Origin: CAWDDG01 sp963801065 | Lineage (GTDB): Bacteria > Actinomycetota > Actinomycetes > Jiangellales > Jiangellaceae | Assembly: GCA_963801065.1 (NCBI GenBank) | Contig: CAWDDG010000003.1 | Span: 310,001 to 374,000, forward strand | Reading direction: 5' to 3' | DNA length: 64,000 nt | Shown here: positions 56,334 to 64,000 of the stretch, one piece after another | Layout of the letters: every line of letters begins with the position of its first letter | Numbering within the stretch: the stretch's first letter is position 1 | Position numbers and translations under genes: made by a program | Notes under the pieces: model-generated | What the model saw: only the letters and a program-made list of their open reading frames with translations | Told to the model about the DNA's origin: nothing | The model's database searches: none

Positions 56334-56997
56334 GTCGCCTCCTCGTGGTCACGAATGGCATCTTGCGCGGGCCCGGACCGACAGGCCGGGTGACGCCGGC
56401 GACGTCGACGTGGTCGGCCTCGAGCGCCACGATATCCACGTCCACGGCGGGTCTCCCGCGCCAGATACCGGCTTGTCGCCGCCTGCGACCGTTGGCGGCG
56501 CCCGGAGACCACGACAGCTTGACCCAGCGTGGTACTTGCGTCCGATAGTCGTCATAGGAGGCGCCCCAACGCTTGTGCAGCATCCGCTCCTCAACGCGAA
56601 TAGCGCTGTTCTGGATTGCAATGAGGGCGGCAAGGCCTGTTGCGACCGGCAGGTTGCCGAACAACACTGCCCATCCCGCCCAAATCGCGACTTCACCCAC
56701 GTACATCGGGTTCCGCGAGAAGCGATAAGGCCCGCTGGAGAGCAGATAGCCGGGGGTAAGGCTGACCTCCCATCCTCGCGGAGCCGCGCGGTAGTGGCTG
56801 GACACGGCCCACACCAGTAGCGCTGTTCCAGCACTCAGCGGAAGTACACCGGCGAGGTTTGCCGCACCTGGTCGCCCGGCCGACCAGCCATACCGTTGCC
56901 CAATCTGCGCCAGCGACAGTGGGGCTCCTACGAAAAGCACCGGAAACAGGCCGGCCTGGACTATGCCGATCAGAGCACGGGGAACCCGCCGACCCAT
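56314..56997 (-). CDS. Isoprenylcysteine carboxyl methyltransferase (ICMT/PEMT) family protein
   Basis: About 227 residues with four or five membrane helices (ALIGIVQAGLFPVLFVGAPL and ANLAGVLPLSAGTALLVWAV). The SAM-binding block GPYRFSRNPMYVGEVAIWAG is followed by EERMLHKRWGASYDDYRTQV, the family C-terminus. About 60 further residues follow that do not look like the family. An ATG at 57021 is an alternative start. Its end overlaps the DUF1801 start by 20 bp. Confidence 0.82.
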   Translation of the reverse strand: MGRRVPRALIGIVQAGLFPVLFVGAPLSLAQIGQRYGWSAGRPGAANLAGVLPLSAGTALLVWAVSSHYRAAPRGWEVSLTPGYLLSSGPYRFSRNPMYVGEVAIWAGWAVLFGNLPVATGLAALIAIQNSAIRVEERMLHKRWGASYDDYRTQVPRWVKLSWSPGAANGRRRRQAGIWRGRPAVDVDIVALEADHVDVAGVTRPVGPGPRKMPFVTTRRRHGENQG

Positions 56998-57131
56998 GAC
57001 GCGACGGTACCGCTCCACCATGAAAGGCACTGTTGGTGGGGCGGTCTGATCCAGTTCACAGCAACGCAGAAGGTGCCGTGCAAACATTCGCCAAGCCGCT
57101 GATCGCGATCATGGTCTGCGCAGGGCCGGCG

Positions 57132-57518
57132 TCAGAGCAGACGTGTCTGTAGCTCCCTCACGAGTGCACCCGGGGCCTGACAGCGCCAGGCGTCGGTGAT
57201 GAGTTCCTTCAGCTCGTCGACCTCGACGGCCGCCAGCCGGACCAGAACCGCAGGGAAGCCGTTGTAGTGGGGCTCGGTAAAGAACTTGTCTTCGTCGGAG
57301 GCGAGCAAGCTGTCCTTCTCGGCTTGGCCGGTGACGCGGACAGCGATCACGTCGGGCCGGGGCACACGAGGCTGCTTCGGCTCGACACGCTCCATCCAGA
57401 TCCACACGAAGCCCTTCTGCCTTCCGTTGTTACGCACAGAAAACGCAAACCGGCTGTCGTCTTCGACCGTCTCCGGCAGCGACAGCGCGATGGCTCGCAC
57501 GTCAGCTTGGTCAGCCAC
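57132..57518 (-). CDS. MmcQ/YjbR-family DNA-binding-fold protein
   Basis: 128 residues. ADVRAIALSLPETVEDDSRF, GFVWIWMERVEPKQPRVPRP and EPHYNGFPAVLVRLAAVEVD are typical of the YjbR (CyaY-like) fold. Function unknown; a stand-alone gene here. The 215-bp gap to its right shows no gene. Confidence 0.85.
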   Translation of the reverse strand: MADQADVRAIALSLPETVEDDSRFAFSVRNNGRQKGFVWIWMERVEPKQPRVPRPDVIAVRVTGQAEKDSLLASDEDKFFTEPHYNGFPAVLVRLAAVEVDELKELITDAWRCQAPGALVRELQTRLL

Positions 57519-57733
57519 AAGCGTCTGGCCCCCTCACGCATCTGACCGGGACCGCCGTCCCCGATCCTCGAGAGCATTCTGCACCGCACAACGCGGGACT
57601 TCAGCAGTCCGTACTTTGCCTGTACGACACGGCGTGCCGCCGAACGCGCATGACGAGCCCAAGCGGTCGCTGACGCGGGCAACCGGTTTCTCGCGATACC
57701 GGCCGGGCCATGCAGTCTCTAGGGTGGGCCACC

Positions 57734-57958
57734 ATGGCGGAAGTTGTGTTGCGCGTCCGACTCATCAGCGGTGATCACATCGATGTCTCGTACGACGAAC
57801 CCGACACGGTCGAAGCGGACGAGGTCATTGAGCACGTCATCTCAACCCTGGCAACGGATTCCGGAGTGCTTCGGAGCACGCACGGTGACCGGCTCGTAGC
57901 GCTGTACAGCCGGGGCGTTGCCGCCATTGAGATAGGGCCACGCGGCGCGATCCTGTGA
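57734..57958 (+). CDS. Small protein of unknown function
   Basis: 74 residues from ATG 57734: VVLRVRLISGDHIDVSYDEP, then VIEHVISTLATDSGVLRSTH and LVALYSRGVAAIEIGPRGAI. The alternating hydrophobic pattern suggests a small beta-rich fold. No family recognised. An upstream in-frame ATG at 57710 is less likely because homology-like sequence starts at MAEVV. Confidence 0.6.
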   Translation: MAEVVLRVRLISGDHIDVSYDEPDTVEADEVIEHVISTLATDSGVLRSTHGDRLVALYSRGVAAIEIGPRGAIL

Positions 57959-58007
57959 CTGAGGCCGGGTGCCCACCATCCAACGGGCACGTAGTGCTCC
58001 ATCCTGA

Positions 58008-58817
58008 TCAGCCGTTCCCGCGCAGCGTACGGAGAATGGCCGGAACCACGGGATCGGATTCGATGTGCGCTGTTACGTGGTCCGTCCCTTCGATGGAGAT
58101 GAACTCCGCGTTAGGGATATCGCCTGCCGCACGTTGAGCTTGGTCGTGGAAGTCGGCATCCGCGGCCGCCACGTGGATCAGGCATCGCAAGTGCCACGCC
58201 CGCAGGTCATGCGAGATCGCGCCTTCCGCCACTCCTGCGGTCCAAGCCGCGTGGATGGCAGCCGGGTCGTTGTCGAGCCACCGCGCCCGCATGGCATCCG
58301 GAACGCGGATGCCGGAAAAGGACTCCAGCCCCTGAACGAACGGCTCCAGACTTCCCACTCGTCGCGATGCGGCCAGTGCCTCCGTGACCATGTGAGCGAG
58401 CGGACCTTCGGGATTGATCGCGTACGGCTGCTGCCCACCGATGACGAGTGAGAGCACGCGTTCGGGTGCGTGTTCACCGATGCCGAAACCGAGCCTGCCT
58501 CCCCATGACGCGCCGATGAAGTGCGCGCGACCGATACCCAGCTGATCCAGCACCGCGACCACATCATCGACGCGCAGGTGCATCGCGTATGCCTCGGGAT
58601 TGTGCGGCTTGTCGCTCCGTCCCACACCCCGGTGGTCGACGTAGATGCGGCGGAACTCTTCGGGAAGCGCCTGCAGCGCACGGGCAACCGGCGCGCCGCG
58701 CACGGATTCGACTGAATCCAACAACCCTCCATGGAGGACGACTGCCATTCCGTCGCCCCCGTCGTCCTCGAAGTACGCCCGCTTTCCATCCAGTGAGTTC
58801 GTCGCGTACGGCGTGAT
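58008..58817 (-). CDS. Alpha/beta hydrolase with no standard start codon
   Basis: The body from ATG 58748 is a clear hydrolase: VVLHGGLLDS oxyanion region, VDHRGVGRSDKPH, nucleophile elbow GASWGGRLG (Ser) and GTDHVTAH (His). The family-typical N-terminal strand (PYATNSLDGKRAYFEDDGGD) lies in frame upstream to 58817, but that stretch begins after a stop with ATC, not ATG/GTG/TTG. Either a rare start, a start-codon mutation, or initiation at 58748 giving a clipped protein. Confidence 0.75.
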   Translation of the reverse strand: MTPYATNSLDGKRAYFEDDGGDGMAVVLHGGLLDSVESVRGAPVARALQALPEEFRRIYVDHRGVGRSDKPHNPEAYAMHLRVDDVVAVLDQLGIGRAHFIGASWGGRLGFGIGEHAPERVLSLVIGGQQPYAINPEGPLAHMVTEALAASRRVGSLEPFVQGLESFSGIRVPDAMRARWLDNDPAAIHAAWTAGVAEGAISHDLRAWHLRCLIHVAAADADFHDQAQRAAGDIPNAEFISIEGTDHVTAHIESDPVVPAILRTLRGNG

Positions 58818-58879
58818 GCCTCCAACCCCTCGGATTGCTCAACTCTCCGCCGTGACCCCAATCGCTCCATCCAGGTCCT

Positions 58880-59179
58880 TCAGCCGGATCTGTGAAGCTC
58901 GTTGTAGGCCCGTTCCGCTGCCTCCCGCTGCCTGGGTGCTTGCGCGACGGCCCATCGTCGAGACTCTCGGTGAACGGCAAGGACGGTCCACCCGCCGCCG
59001 TCCTCGTCGCTCAGATGGACGAGCAAGGACTTGGCATCGTGCTCAACGCGAAGACGGTGGGCGGGGTTGCCGATCTCGTGGAGAATCCGCGGTGGCTCGG
59101 CTCTTGGGTCGGCGACGAAGGACGACCAACGCCCTCGTCGCTTGGGGCCGGATACGCCAGGCAGGTCCGGACTGGCCAT
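58880..59179 (-). CDS. Conserved hypothetical protein
   Basis: 99 residues from ATG 59179 with AGAGGAGT upstream. ILHEIGNPAHRLRVEHDAKS, LLVHLSDEDGGGWTVLAVHR and QREAAERAYNELHRSG look like a conserved actinomycete small protein I recognise only as hypothetical. Soluble, mixed alpha/beta. It is divergent from the lactonase operon. Confidence 0.65.
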   Translation of the reverse strand: MASPDLPGVSGPKRRGRWSSFVADPRAEPPRILHEIGNPAHRLRVEHDAKSLLVHLSDEDGGGWTVLAVHRESRRWAVAQAPRQREAAERAYNELHRSG

Positions 59180-59270
59180 GGTGAGACTCCTCTGAGCTGC
59201 GGAACACCCCCGCAGGGTATGTCTACCGCGAGAGCGCCCCAGCGCCCACGGCAACTGTCGGGGAGGTAGT

Positions 59271-59298
59271 TGACACGACATACGTGTCGTGTAATCTG
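59271..59298 (+). promoter_or_regulatory. Promoter with MarR-type operator in its spacer
   Basis: TTGACA (59271-59276), a 16-bp spacer and TAATCT (59293-59298) make a near-consensus promoter. The perfect inverted repeat ACACGACA-TACG-TGTCGTGT (59274-59293) covers the spacer and both hexamer edges, so a bound regulator would block RNA polymerase. The MarR encoded in the operon is the obvious candidate. Confidence 0.75.
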
Positions 59299-59330
59299 TT
59301 GCTACCACTATCGAGCAGAAGGCATGAACG

Positions 59331-60236
59331 ATGACCCACCGCGACCCCATCTCTCGCGTATCGGTGCTCAGCACCGGCACCGTGCAGATCCGACCCGAGC
59401 ACGTCGGTCCCACCTGGAAGAACACCTACGTATGGCTGGCGACCTCCAACCAGTGGACACAGCCGAGGCCCATCAACACGTATGTCATCGAGCATCGGGA
59501 CGGGTTGGTGCTCTTCGACACCGGCCAGGACCGAGCGTCTGTGACAGACCCGGCCTACTTTCCTGGCGGACTCACCGGCGTCCTCTACGACCGTCTGGCG
59601 CGCTTCGACGTCGACCCGGACCAGACCCTGACAAGGCAGTTGGCCGCGCTCGGCCACCATGTCGCCGATGTTCATACGGCCGTCCTCTCGCACCTGCACC
59701 AAGACCACATCGGCGGCCTGCCCGAACTCAAGCACGCCGAGATCGTGGTCAGTGCCCGGGAGTGGTCCTCCATGCAGCGGCCGCTGGCCGCCCCGCGCGG
59801 CTTCCTTCGCCCCCACATCGAATTGGACGGGTTGAGCTGGAACCAGGTGCACTACGAACCACTGGGCGACCCCGATCTCGCGCCGTTCACCGCAGGGAAC
59901 GACCTGTTCGGCGACGGCAGTCTCGTGCTGCTCCCAACCCCGGGGCACACGCCCGGATCAACGTCCCTGCTCGTCCGTCGACCGAGTCACGCGCCCCTCT
60001 TGATGGTCGCTGACTTGACCTACGACGCCGACCTGCTCGCCGCCGGCCATGTGCCGGGTGTCGGAAACAAGCGGCAGATGCGGGAAGGGGTCGCCCGAGT
60101 CAATGCCCTGCGGCAACGCTTCCCCGGCCTGACCGTTCTGGCGGCACACGACCCGACCGCCGCCGACCGGCTGGCCGCTTCACTGGCCGCTGACCGGATG
60201 GCCGCTTCACTGGCCGCCGAATGGATGGGGCCGTGA
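59331..60236 (+). CDS. MBL-fold metallohydrolase, N-acyl homoserine lactonase-like
   Basis: 301 residues. The zinc motif HLHQDH lies at residues 121-126, with further ligands His206 (TPGHTPGS), Asp228 (MVADLTYD) and a His near the end (LAAHDP). INTYVIEHRDGLVLFDTGQD resembles AiiA/AttM-type lactonases, so hydrolysis of a lactone is plausible but unproven. The C-terminus contains a tandem nine-residue duplication. It overlaps the MarR gene. Confidence 0.85.
   Translation: MTHRDPISRVSVLSTGTVQIRPEHVGPTWKNTYVWLATSNQWTQPRPINTYVIEHRDGLVLFDTGQDRASVTDPAYFPGGLTGVLYDRLARFDVDPDQTLTRQLAALGHHVADVHTAVLSHLHQDHIGGLPELKHAEIVVSAREWSSMQRPLAAPRGFLRPHIELDGLSWNQVHYEPLGDPDLAPFTAGNDLFGDGSLVLLPTPGHTPGSTSLLVRRPSHAPLLMVADLTYDADLLAAGHVPGVGNKRQMREGVARVNALRQRFPGLTVLAAHDPTAADRLAASLAADRMAASLAAEWMGP
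60162..60215 (+). repeat. 27-bp tandem duplication at the end of the MBL gene
   Basis: Two 27-bp units (60162-60188, 60189-60215) differ at two bases and encode ADRLAASLA then ADRMAASLA. The duplication stays in frame and extends the C-terminal helix. Recent slippage is the simplest origin. Confidence 0.75.
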
Positions 60237-60724
60237 GGGTCGCCGAGGAGCTGCGCTACTTGATCCTGGCGATCCAGCGGGAGGGGAACCGGCTGCTTGC
60301 CGCGGGGCTACGGCCGCTCGGCGTGACCCCTTCCCAGGCCGAGGTTCTGCGTGTCCTCAGCGACCGCGGCCCGCTCACCCTTACCGCACTCGGCGACCTC
60401 CTGGTCTGCGAGACCGGCAACAGCCCGAGCCGGCTGGTGGATCGCCTCGTCGCCCGGGGCCTGGTCCGGCGAGACATCGACTCGGACGACAGGCGGTACA
60501 TCGCCTTGAGCCTCACGGCGGACGGCGGGCACCTCAGCCGCCGCATCGCCGACGTCGAGGAGCGCCTCTACTCGACGATCGACGAACTCGTCGCAGGCCA
60601 ACCGGTCAACGAGACGATCAGCGCATTGCGCTCGTTGGCCAGCGCCTTCCCGGCAGGCGACGCGGTGGCACGCCGCCGCGATCGCGGTGCCAGCACCCAA
60701 CAACGGACAAGGACGACACGATGA
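60233..60724 (+). CDS. MarR-family transcriptional regulator
   Basis: About 163 residues. The winged helix contains GVTPSQAEVLRVLSDRGPLT and NSPSRLVDRLVARGLVRRDI, then DSDDRRYIALSLTADGG. The GTG at 60233 overlaps the MBL stop (GTGA); an ATG at 60221 is an alternative start. It likely represses its own operon through the palindrome at 59274-59293. Confidence 0.88.
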   Translation: MRVAEELRYLILAIQREGNRLLAAGLRPLGVTPSQAEVLRVLSDRGPLTLTALGDLLVCETGNSPSRLVDRLVARGLVRRDIDSDDRRYIALSLTADGGHLSRRIADVEERLYSTIDELVAGQPVNETISALRSLASAFPAGDAVARRRDRGASTQQRTRTTR

Positions 60725-61125
60725 GCACCCAGCACGCTGCCCTGATTCTTCCCGCCGCGCCAACCGACGTGCGCCGCCTGCTCCTGGAGCCGCTTGCCCT
60801 GCCAGCGTGGAATCCAGCCTTCCAATCAGTCGAGGGACCCCCTCAACCCGCGCCGGGACACCGGTACGCGATCCGGGTGCGGCCCGGCCTGACCGGATCG
60901 CTGGAGTACACCAGCATCGGTCCCGACCGCATCGACATCGCATGGAACGTGCCCGGGTTCCGCGAGACAGGCTCCTGGACCCTCGAGCCGCAAGGCGCTC
61001 GTACCCTCGCCCACCACTGGTTCGAACACACTGGCCCGCTGGCATCGGCGCTGCGTCACGCGTTCCAGGGCGTCGCTTCACTCCGTCTGCAACGCCTCGC
61101 AGAGCAACTCCTGGTCGAAGCGTGA
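60721..61125 (+). CDS. SRPBCC-family (START/Bet v1-like) protein
   Basis: 134 residues: LILPAAPTDVRRLLLEPLAL, PAWNPAFQSVEGPPQPAPGH, SWTLEPQGARTLAHHWFEHT. The polyketide-cyclase/AHSA1-like fold binds hydrophobic ligands. The ATG overlaps the MarR stop (ATGA), so it is the third gene of the unit. The ligand is unknown; it might relate to the lactonase substrate. Confidence 0.8.
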   Translation: MSTQHAALILPAAPTDVRRLLLEPLALPAWNPAFQSVEGPPQPAPGHRYAIRVRPGLTGSLEYTSIGPDRIDIAWNVPGFRETGSWTLEPQGARTLAHHWFEHTGPLASALRHAFQGVASLRLQRLAEQLLVEA

Positions 61126-61198
61126 GCTGGCGCTCGCCGCCGACGCGGGCATCTTCGTCCTGGACTGGCTGAGCACCAACGGCATCATCTCGATCTGA
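61124..61198 (+). pseudogene. Orphan gene tail between SRPBCC gene and nuoH
   Basis: Directly after the SRPBCC stop, in another frame, 24 codons of coding character read ELALAADAGIFVLDWLSTNG then IISI and a stop at 61196-61198. No start precedes it. It looks like the 3' end of a lost gene at the right boundary of the accessory segment, 15 bp before the end of nuoH on the other strand. Confidence 0.35.
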
Positions 61199-61212
61199 CC
61201 CTCGCGAGAGGG

Positions 61213-62166
61213 CTACGCCAGGGCGACGACCCCGGTGACAGCGAGCTGGACCAGCGCCAGCGGCACGAGCCATTGCCAGGCCAGCCGCTGGAGCTGGTCC
61301 TCGCGCAGCCGCGGGAACGCCACCCGGAGCCAGATCACGACGACCGCGAGCGCGAGGACCTTGAGAAGTGTCCACAGCCACCCCAGCGATTCCTCGAACG
61401 GGCCGTGCCAGCCGCCCAGGAACAGCACCGCCGTCAGCCCGCAGAGCAGCAGGATGCCCGCATACTCCGCCAGCAGGAAGAAGGCGAACCGCAGGCCCGT
61501 GTACTCGGTGTAGGCCCCGAAGATGATCTCGGAGTCGGCGACCGGCATGTCGAACGGCGGACGCTGCAGCTCTGCGAGTCCTGCCACGAAGAACACAACC
61601 GCGCCGATCGCCTGCCACGCCAGCCACCACGGCTGCCAGGCCTCGACGATCTCGGGGAGCGAGAGCGTCCCGGCCGCCATCGCCACCGACGCAGCCGTCA
61701 GCACGAACGGCAGCTCGTACGCCACGAGCTGGGCGGCTGTCCGCAAACCGCCGAGCAGCGAGTACTTGTTGCCGCTGGCCCACCCGCCCATCAGGGAACC
61801 AAGCACGGCCACGCCCATGACGGCGAGCACGACGAGCAGCCCGACCTCGACGTCGACGCCCACCCAGTCGGGCGCGAGCGGGACGAATGCGAGCGCCACG
61901 AGGTACGGCACCATCGCGACCCCCGGCGCGAGGCGGAAGACGGTCGGGTCGGCCCGGGCCGGCACGACGTCCTCCTTCTGTGCGAACTTCACCCCGTCGG
62001 CGATCAGCTGCGCCCATCCGTGGAACCGGCCGGCGTACATCGGCCCGACCCGGCCCTGCATGTGCGCCATGACCTTGTGCTCGGCCTGGCCGATGACAAT
62101 CGGCATGAGCAGGAAGGCTGCGACGACCGAGACGACGCGGACGACGACCTCGAGTACGTCCATCAC
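61213..62166 (-). CDS. nuoH: NADH-quinone oxidoreductase subunit H
   Basis: 317 residues with about eight membrane helices. Quinone-cavity blocks QGRVGPMYAGRFHGWAQLIA, DGVKFAQKEDVVP and RPPFDMPVADSEIIFGAYTE, then YTGLRFAFFLLAEY, are conserved. It joins the membrane and peripheral arms. The ATG overlaps the nuoC stop (ATGA). Its usual downstream partner nuoI is 18.8 kb away. Confidence 0.95.
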   Translation of the reverse strand: MMDVLEVVVRVVSVVAAFLLMPIVIGQAEHKVMAHMQGRVGPMYAGRFHGWAQLIADGVKFAQKEDVVPARADPTVFRLAPGVAMVPYLVALAFVPLAPDWVGVDVEVGLLVVLAVMGVAVLGSLMGGWASGNKYSLLGGLRTAAQLVAYELPFVLTAASVAMAAGTLSLPEIVEAWQPWWLAWQAIGAVVFFVAGLAELQRPPFDMPVADSEIIFGAYTEYTGLRFAFFLLAEYAGILLLCGLTAVLFLGGWHGPFEESLGWLWTLLKVLALAVVVIWLRVAFPRLREDQLQRLAWQWLVPLALVQLAVTGVVALA

Positions 62167-62846
62167 GGTGTTTCGCCCTCGTCGGCTGCTGCCGGACCGA
62201 CCGAGGCGTCGCCCGGCTCCCCGGCGGACTGGGCGCCGCCTGGCGGGCGCGGCCCCCAGGACGCGTCCGGCACGCCCGGTGGGAGCATCCGCCGCCGCGA
62301 CGGCGCCGCCGCCCCCTCGCCGCCTTCGCCGGGCTCCTTGGCCCCGGGCCAGGGCTTCGCGGCTCGCGCCGCGAGAACGAACTCCTTGCGCAGAGGGTGG
62401 CCCTCGAACCCCTCGGGGAGCAGCAGAGGTTGGAGGTACGGGTGACCGGCGAAGTCGATCCCGAACATCTCATGCGTCTCGCGCTCGTGCCAGGCGGCGC
62501 CGCGGTAGACGCCCGTGGCCGACGCCAATCGGGCCGCCTCTCGCGCGACCCGGGTTCGCACGAGCAGATGCAACAACGGACGCCGGGACAGGTCGGCCAC
62601 GTGCACGACGACCGAGAATCCCTCCTCCAGCTCGTCGACCGCGGAGAGCCAGTCGAAGAACGTCAACCCGGCGTCGTGGGCGGCCTGCAGCGTCGCCACC
62701 CAGCGGCCGGCGGCGACGTCGAAGACGGGAACACCGAACGCGTCGCCGACCTCCGCGCCCTCACCCGCCGCCTCGGCAAGCTTGACCGCCCAGTCGTCTC
62801 CCTGGTCGGTCCCGGTCACCGCTCCAGACTCCTCGCTCGCCTGCAC
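62163..62846 (-). CDS. nuoC: NADH-quinone oxidoreductase subunit C (30-kDa subunit)
   Basis: 227 residues. LTFFDWLSAVDELEEGFSVV, RGAAWHERETHEMFGIDFAG and HPYLQPLLLPEGFEGHPLRK are the NuoC core with the ERE-x-YD/MFGI motif. The tail after KPWPGAKEPGE is Pro/Gly/Ala-rich. No nuoB lies upstream or nuoD downstream: it directly precedes nuoH, and the next gene to the right is a DUF3500 protein. Confidence 0.93.
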   Translation of the reverse strand: MQASEESGAVTGTDQGDDWAVKLAEAAGEGAEVGDAFGVPVFDVAAGRWVATLQAAHDAGLTFFDWLSAVDELEEGFSVVVHVADLSRRPLLHLLVRTRVAREAARLASATGVYRGAAWHERETHEMFGIDFAGHPYLQPLLLPEGFEGHPLRKEFVLAARAAKPWPGAKEPGEGGEGAAAPSRRRMLPPGVPDASWGPRPPGGAQSAGEPGDASVGPAAADEGETP

Positions 62847-62952
62847 GGGAGTCTAGGGCGGCACCCTCTCCAACTCGTCGTACCGCGTGAGGCGGGACCC
62901 CCTGCAGTTGTCACCGATGGTCTGCTCGGCGTCGTCAGGGGTTGGACACGGG

Positions 62953-63948
62953 TCAGCGATGGTGGTTGGCGTAGTGGTCCGCCAGCAGGTCGTGGCCCCA
63001 GTCGTTTCGCAGATCCCGCCACACCGAGTGGATGTGGTTGGCCTCGTCCTGGGTGTTGTCGTATTCCAGCAGGAACGTCGGACCCCTGACCGCGTAGTAG
63101 TGGCCTTGCCTGGGCAGATCCGAGCCGGCCCAGCTGAACGACACCGAGTCCACACCTGTGACGAGCACATCAGCCCACGACACCTCGGCTATCTCCGAGG
63201 GAGCCCGGTCGAAATACAACCGCACCAGCCGTTGCAACAGCCCACGCTGCTCGCCTGACAGCTGGGCATAGGCAAGGCCCGACGGCACGAGGTTCGGGTC
63301 AGCGACGGGATCGGCCCTGGTCAGGATGTCGCGGGGCGCCAGGTCGGCGACCACGGCGACCGCGCGCTGAGCGGGGTCGAGCGCGGTCAGGAGCGCCCGT
63401 GCGAGATCCTCCTCGTCCGGCAACGTCCGAAGTCCCTGGTGCGGCCCGTGCGGCACGACGGCGGGCTCGGCCCCGAAGAAGTGCGGTGTGACGCTCGTAG
63501 CGTCGCCGACGACCGTGACATGCACGGCGAGGTGGTGGCCGTTCACCCGCCATGCCCACGGGGCTTCGCCGGCGGGCTCACCGAGGATCCTGACCCAGAA
63601 GCGGTGATCCGTGGGCCGGACCTCGCGCCCGGCACCGGCGCTGAGCAGGCGGCGGATCATGTCCAGCTCGATGACGGCCCGCGCTGTGCGTGCCCCGCCC
63701 GAACTGCATCCGCTGTCGAGCAGCTGCAGCGCCAAGGCGCGCTGTTCGTCGGTCATGTGGGCTAGCGCGAGGCCGGGGCGCTCGCCCGGCAGGTAGGTCC
63801 AGTGCCGATGATCGGCGATATCGAACGCGGCCGCGGCGGCGGGCCGCTGCTGCGTATCGAGCGATGCGAGGAACCCGTTGGCCGCCTTCGTCATCCGCTC
63901 GACGACGCCCACCTGGCCCGAGCGCTGGGACCGGGAGGCGTGACTCAC
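62953..63948 (-). CDS. DUF3500-family protein
   Basis: 331 residues without a signal peptide. TYLPGERPGLALAHMTDEQR, RFWVRILGEPAGEAPWAWRV, NGHHLAVHVTVVGD, HYYAVRGPTFLLEYDNTQDE and ANHIHSVWRDLRNDWGHDLL match DUF3500, whose function is unknown; its many conserved His residues suggest metal binding. It lies 106 bp upstream of nuoC on the same strand. I see nothing definable in 63949-64000. Confidence 0.85.
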   Translation of the reverse strand: MSHASRSQRSGQVGVVERMTKAANGFLASLDTQQRPAAAAAFDIADHRHWTYLPGERPGLALAHMTDEQRALALQLLDSGCSSGGARTARAVIELDMIRRLLSAGAGREVRPTDHRFWVRILGEPAGEAPWAWRVNGHHLAVHVTVVGDATSVTPHFFGAEPAVVPHGPHQGLRTLPDEEDLARALLTALDPAQRAVAVVADLAPRDILTRADPVADPNLVPSGLAYAQLSGEQRGLLQRLVRLYFDRAPSEIAEVSWADVLVTGVDSVSFSWAGSDLPRQGHYYAVRGPTFLLEYDNTQDEANHIHSVWRDLRNDWGHDLLADHYANHHR

Positions 63949-64000
63949 GACCGGTTTCGCTCCGCGGCGGCCGGCGACACCAGGGGACGGGTCAACTCGG

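Overview
The window is 64 kb of very GC-rich DNA with the codon use, GTG starts and start/stop overlaps (GTGA, ATGA) of an actinomycete. Gene families typical of that group are present: DUF222/HNH 13E12-type protein, UPF0336/MaoC HadA-HadB pair, DUF2510/DUF4352 proteins, type-Z S14, and NusG with an acidic N-terminal extension. I cannot name the genus from the sequence.

1-25.3 kb, all on the minus strand (transcribed right to left), is the core gene-expression block: tRNA-Trp, secE, nusG, rplK, rplA, rplJ, rplL, rpoB, rpoC, rpsL, rpsG, fusA, tuf, then the S10/spc operon from rpsJ to rplF, which runs off the left edge. Visible control signals include hairpin terminators after tuf, rpoC and rplL, a structured L10 leader, a likely rpoB promoter, and an almost identical 24-nt dyad motif upstream of both rpsJ and rpsL. 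A 1.2-kb non-genic stretch between rpsL and rpoC holds a family of ACTTGTCAGG palindromic elements that recurs at 46.9-47.04 kb.

25.3-35.9 kb holds conserved housekeeping genes: an aminotransferase, an adenosine deaminase-like protein, murB, an MFS exporter, hadB/hadA, rpmG, four tRNAs (Trp, Met, Thr, Tyr), yajQ and htpX. Between tRNA-Thr and tRNA-Tyr lies a relic of an integrative element. Two decayed tyrosine-recombinase C-termini flank a compact metal-response unit made of a MerR operator/promoter, a MerR regulator, a 24-residue peptide with seven cysteines, and a perfect terminator. The peptide is too short for usual gene finders and is my leading candidate for something undescribed.

35.9-62.8 kb is a respiratory complex I locus (nuoN, M, L, K, J, I ... 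nuoH, nuoC). It is interrupted between nuoI and nuoH by about 18.8 kb of accessory DNA and has no nuoA, B, D, E, F or G in the window. The accessory segment contains a DUF222/HNH protein, a decayed restriction-modification remnant (HNH nuclease tail joined to a methylase tail) and a seven-gene, translationally coupled catabolic-looking operon. That operon encodes an M24-fold hydrolase, 2-oxo acid dehydrogenase E1 alpha and beta, an amidohydrolase, a bicupin, a degenerate SDR and a 3-hydroxyisobutyrate dehydrogenase-like enzyme, and it is divergent from an XRE-cupin regulator. A run of small single genes follows, then an operator-controlled lactonase-like MBL / MarR / SRPBCC operon. The window ends with a DUF3500 protein.
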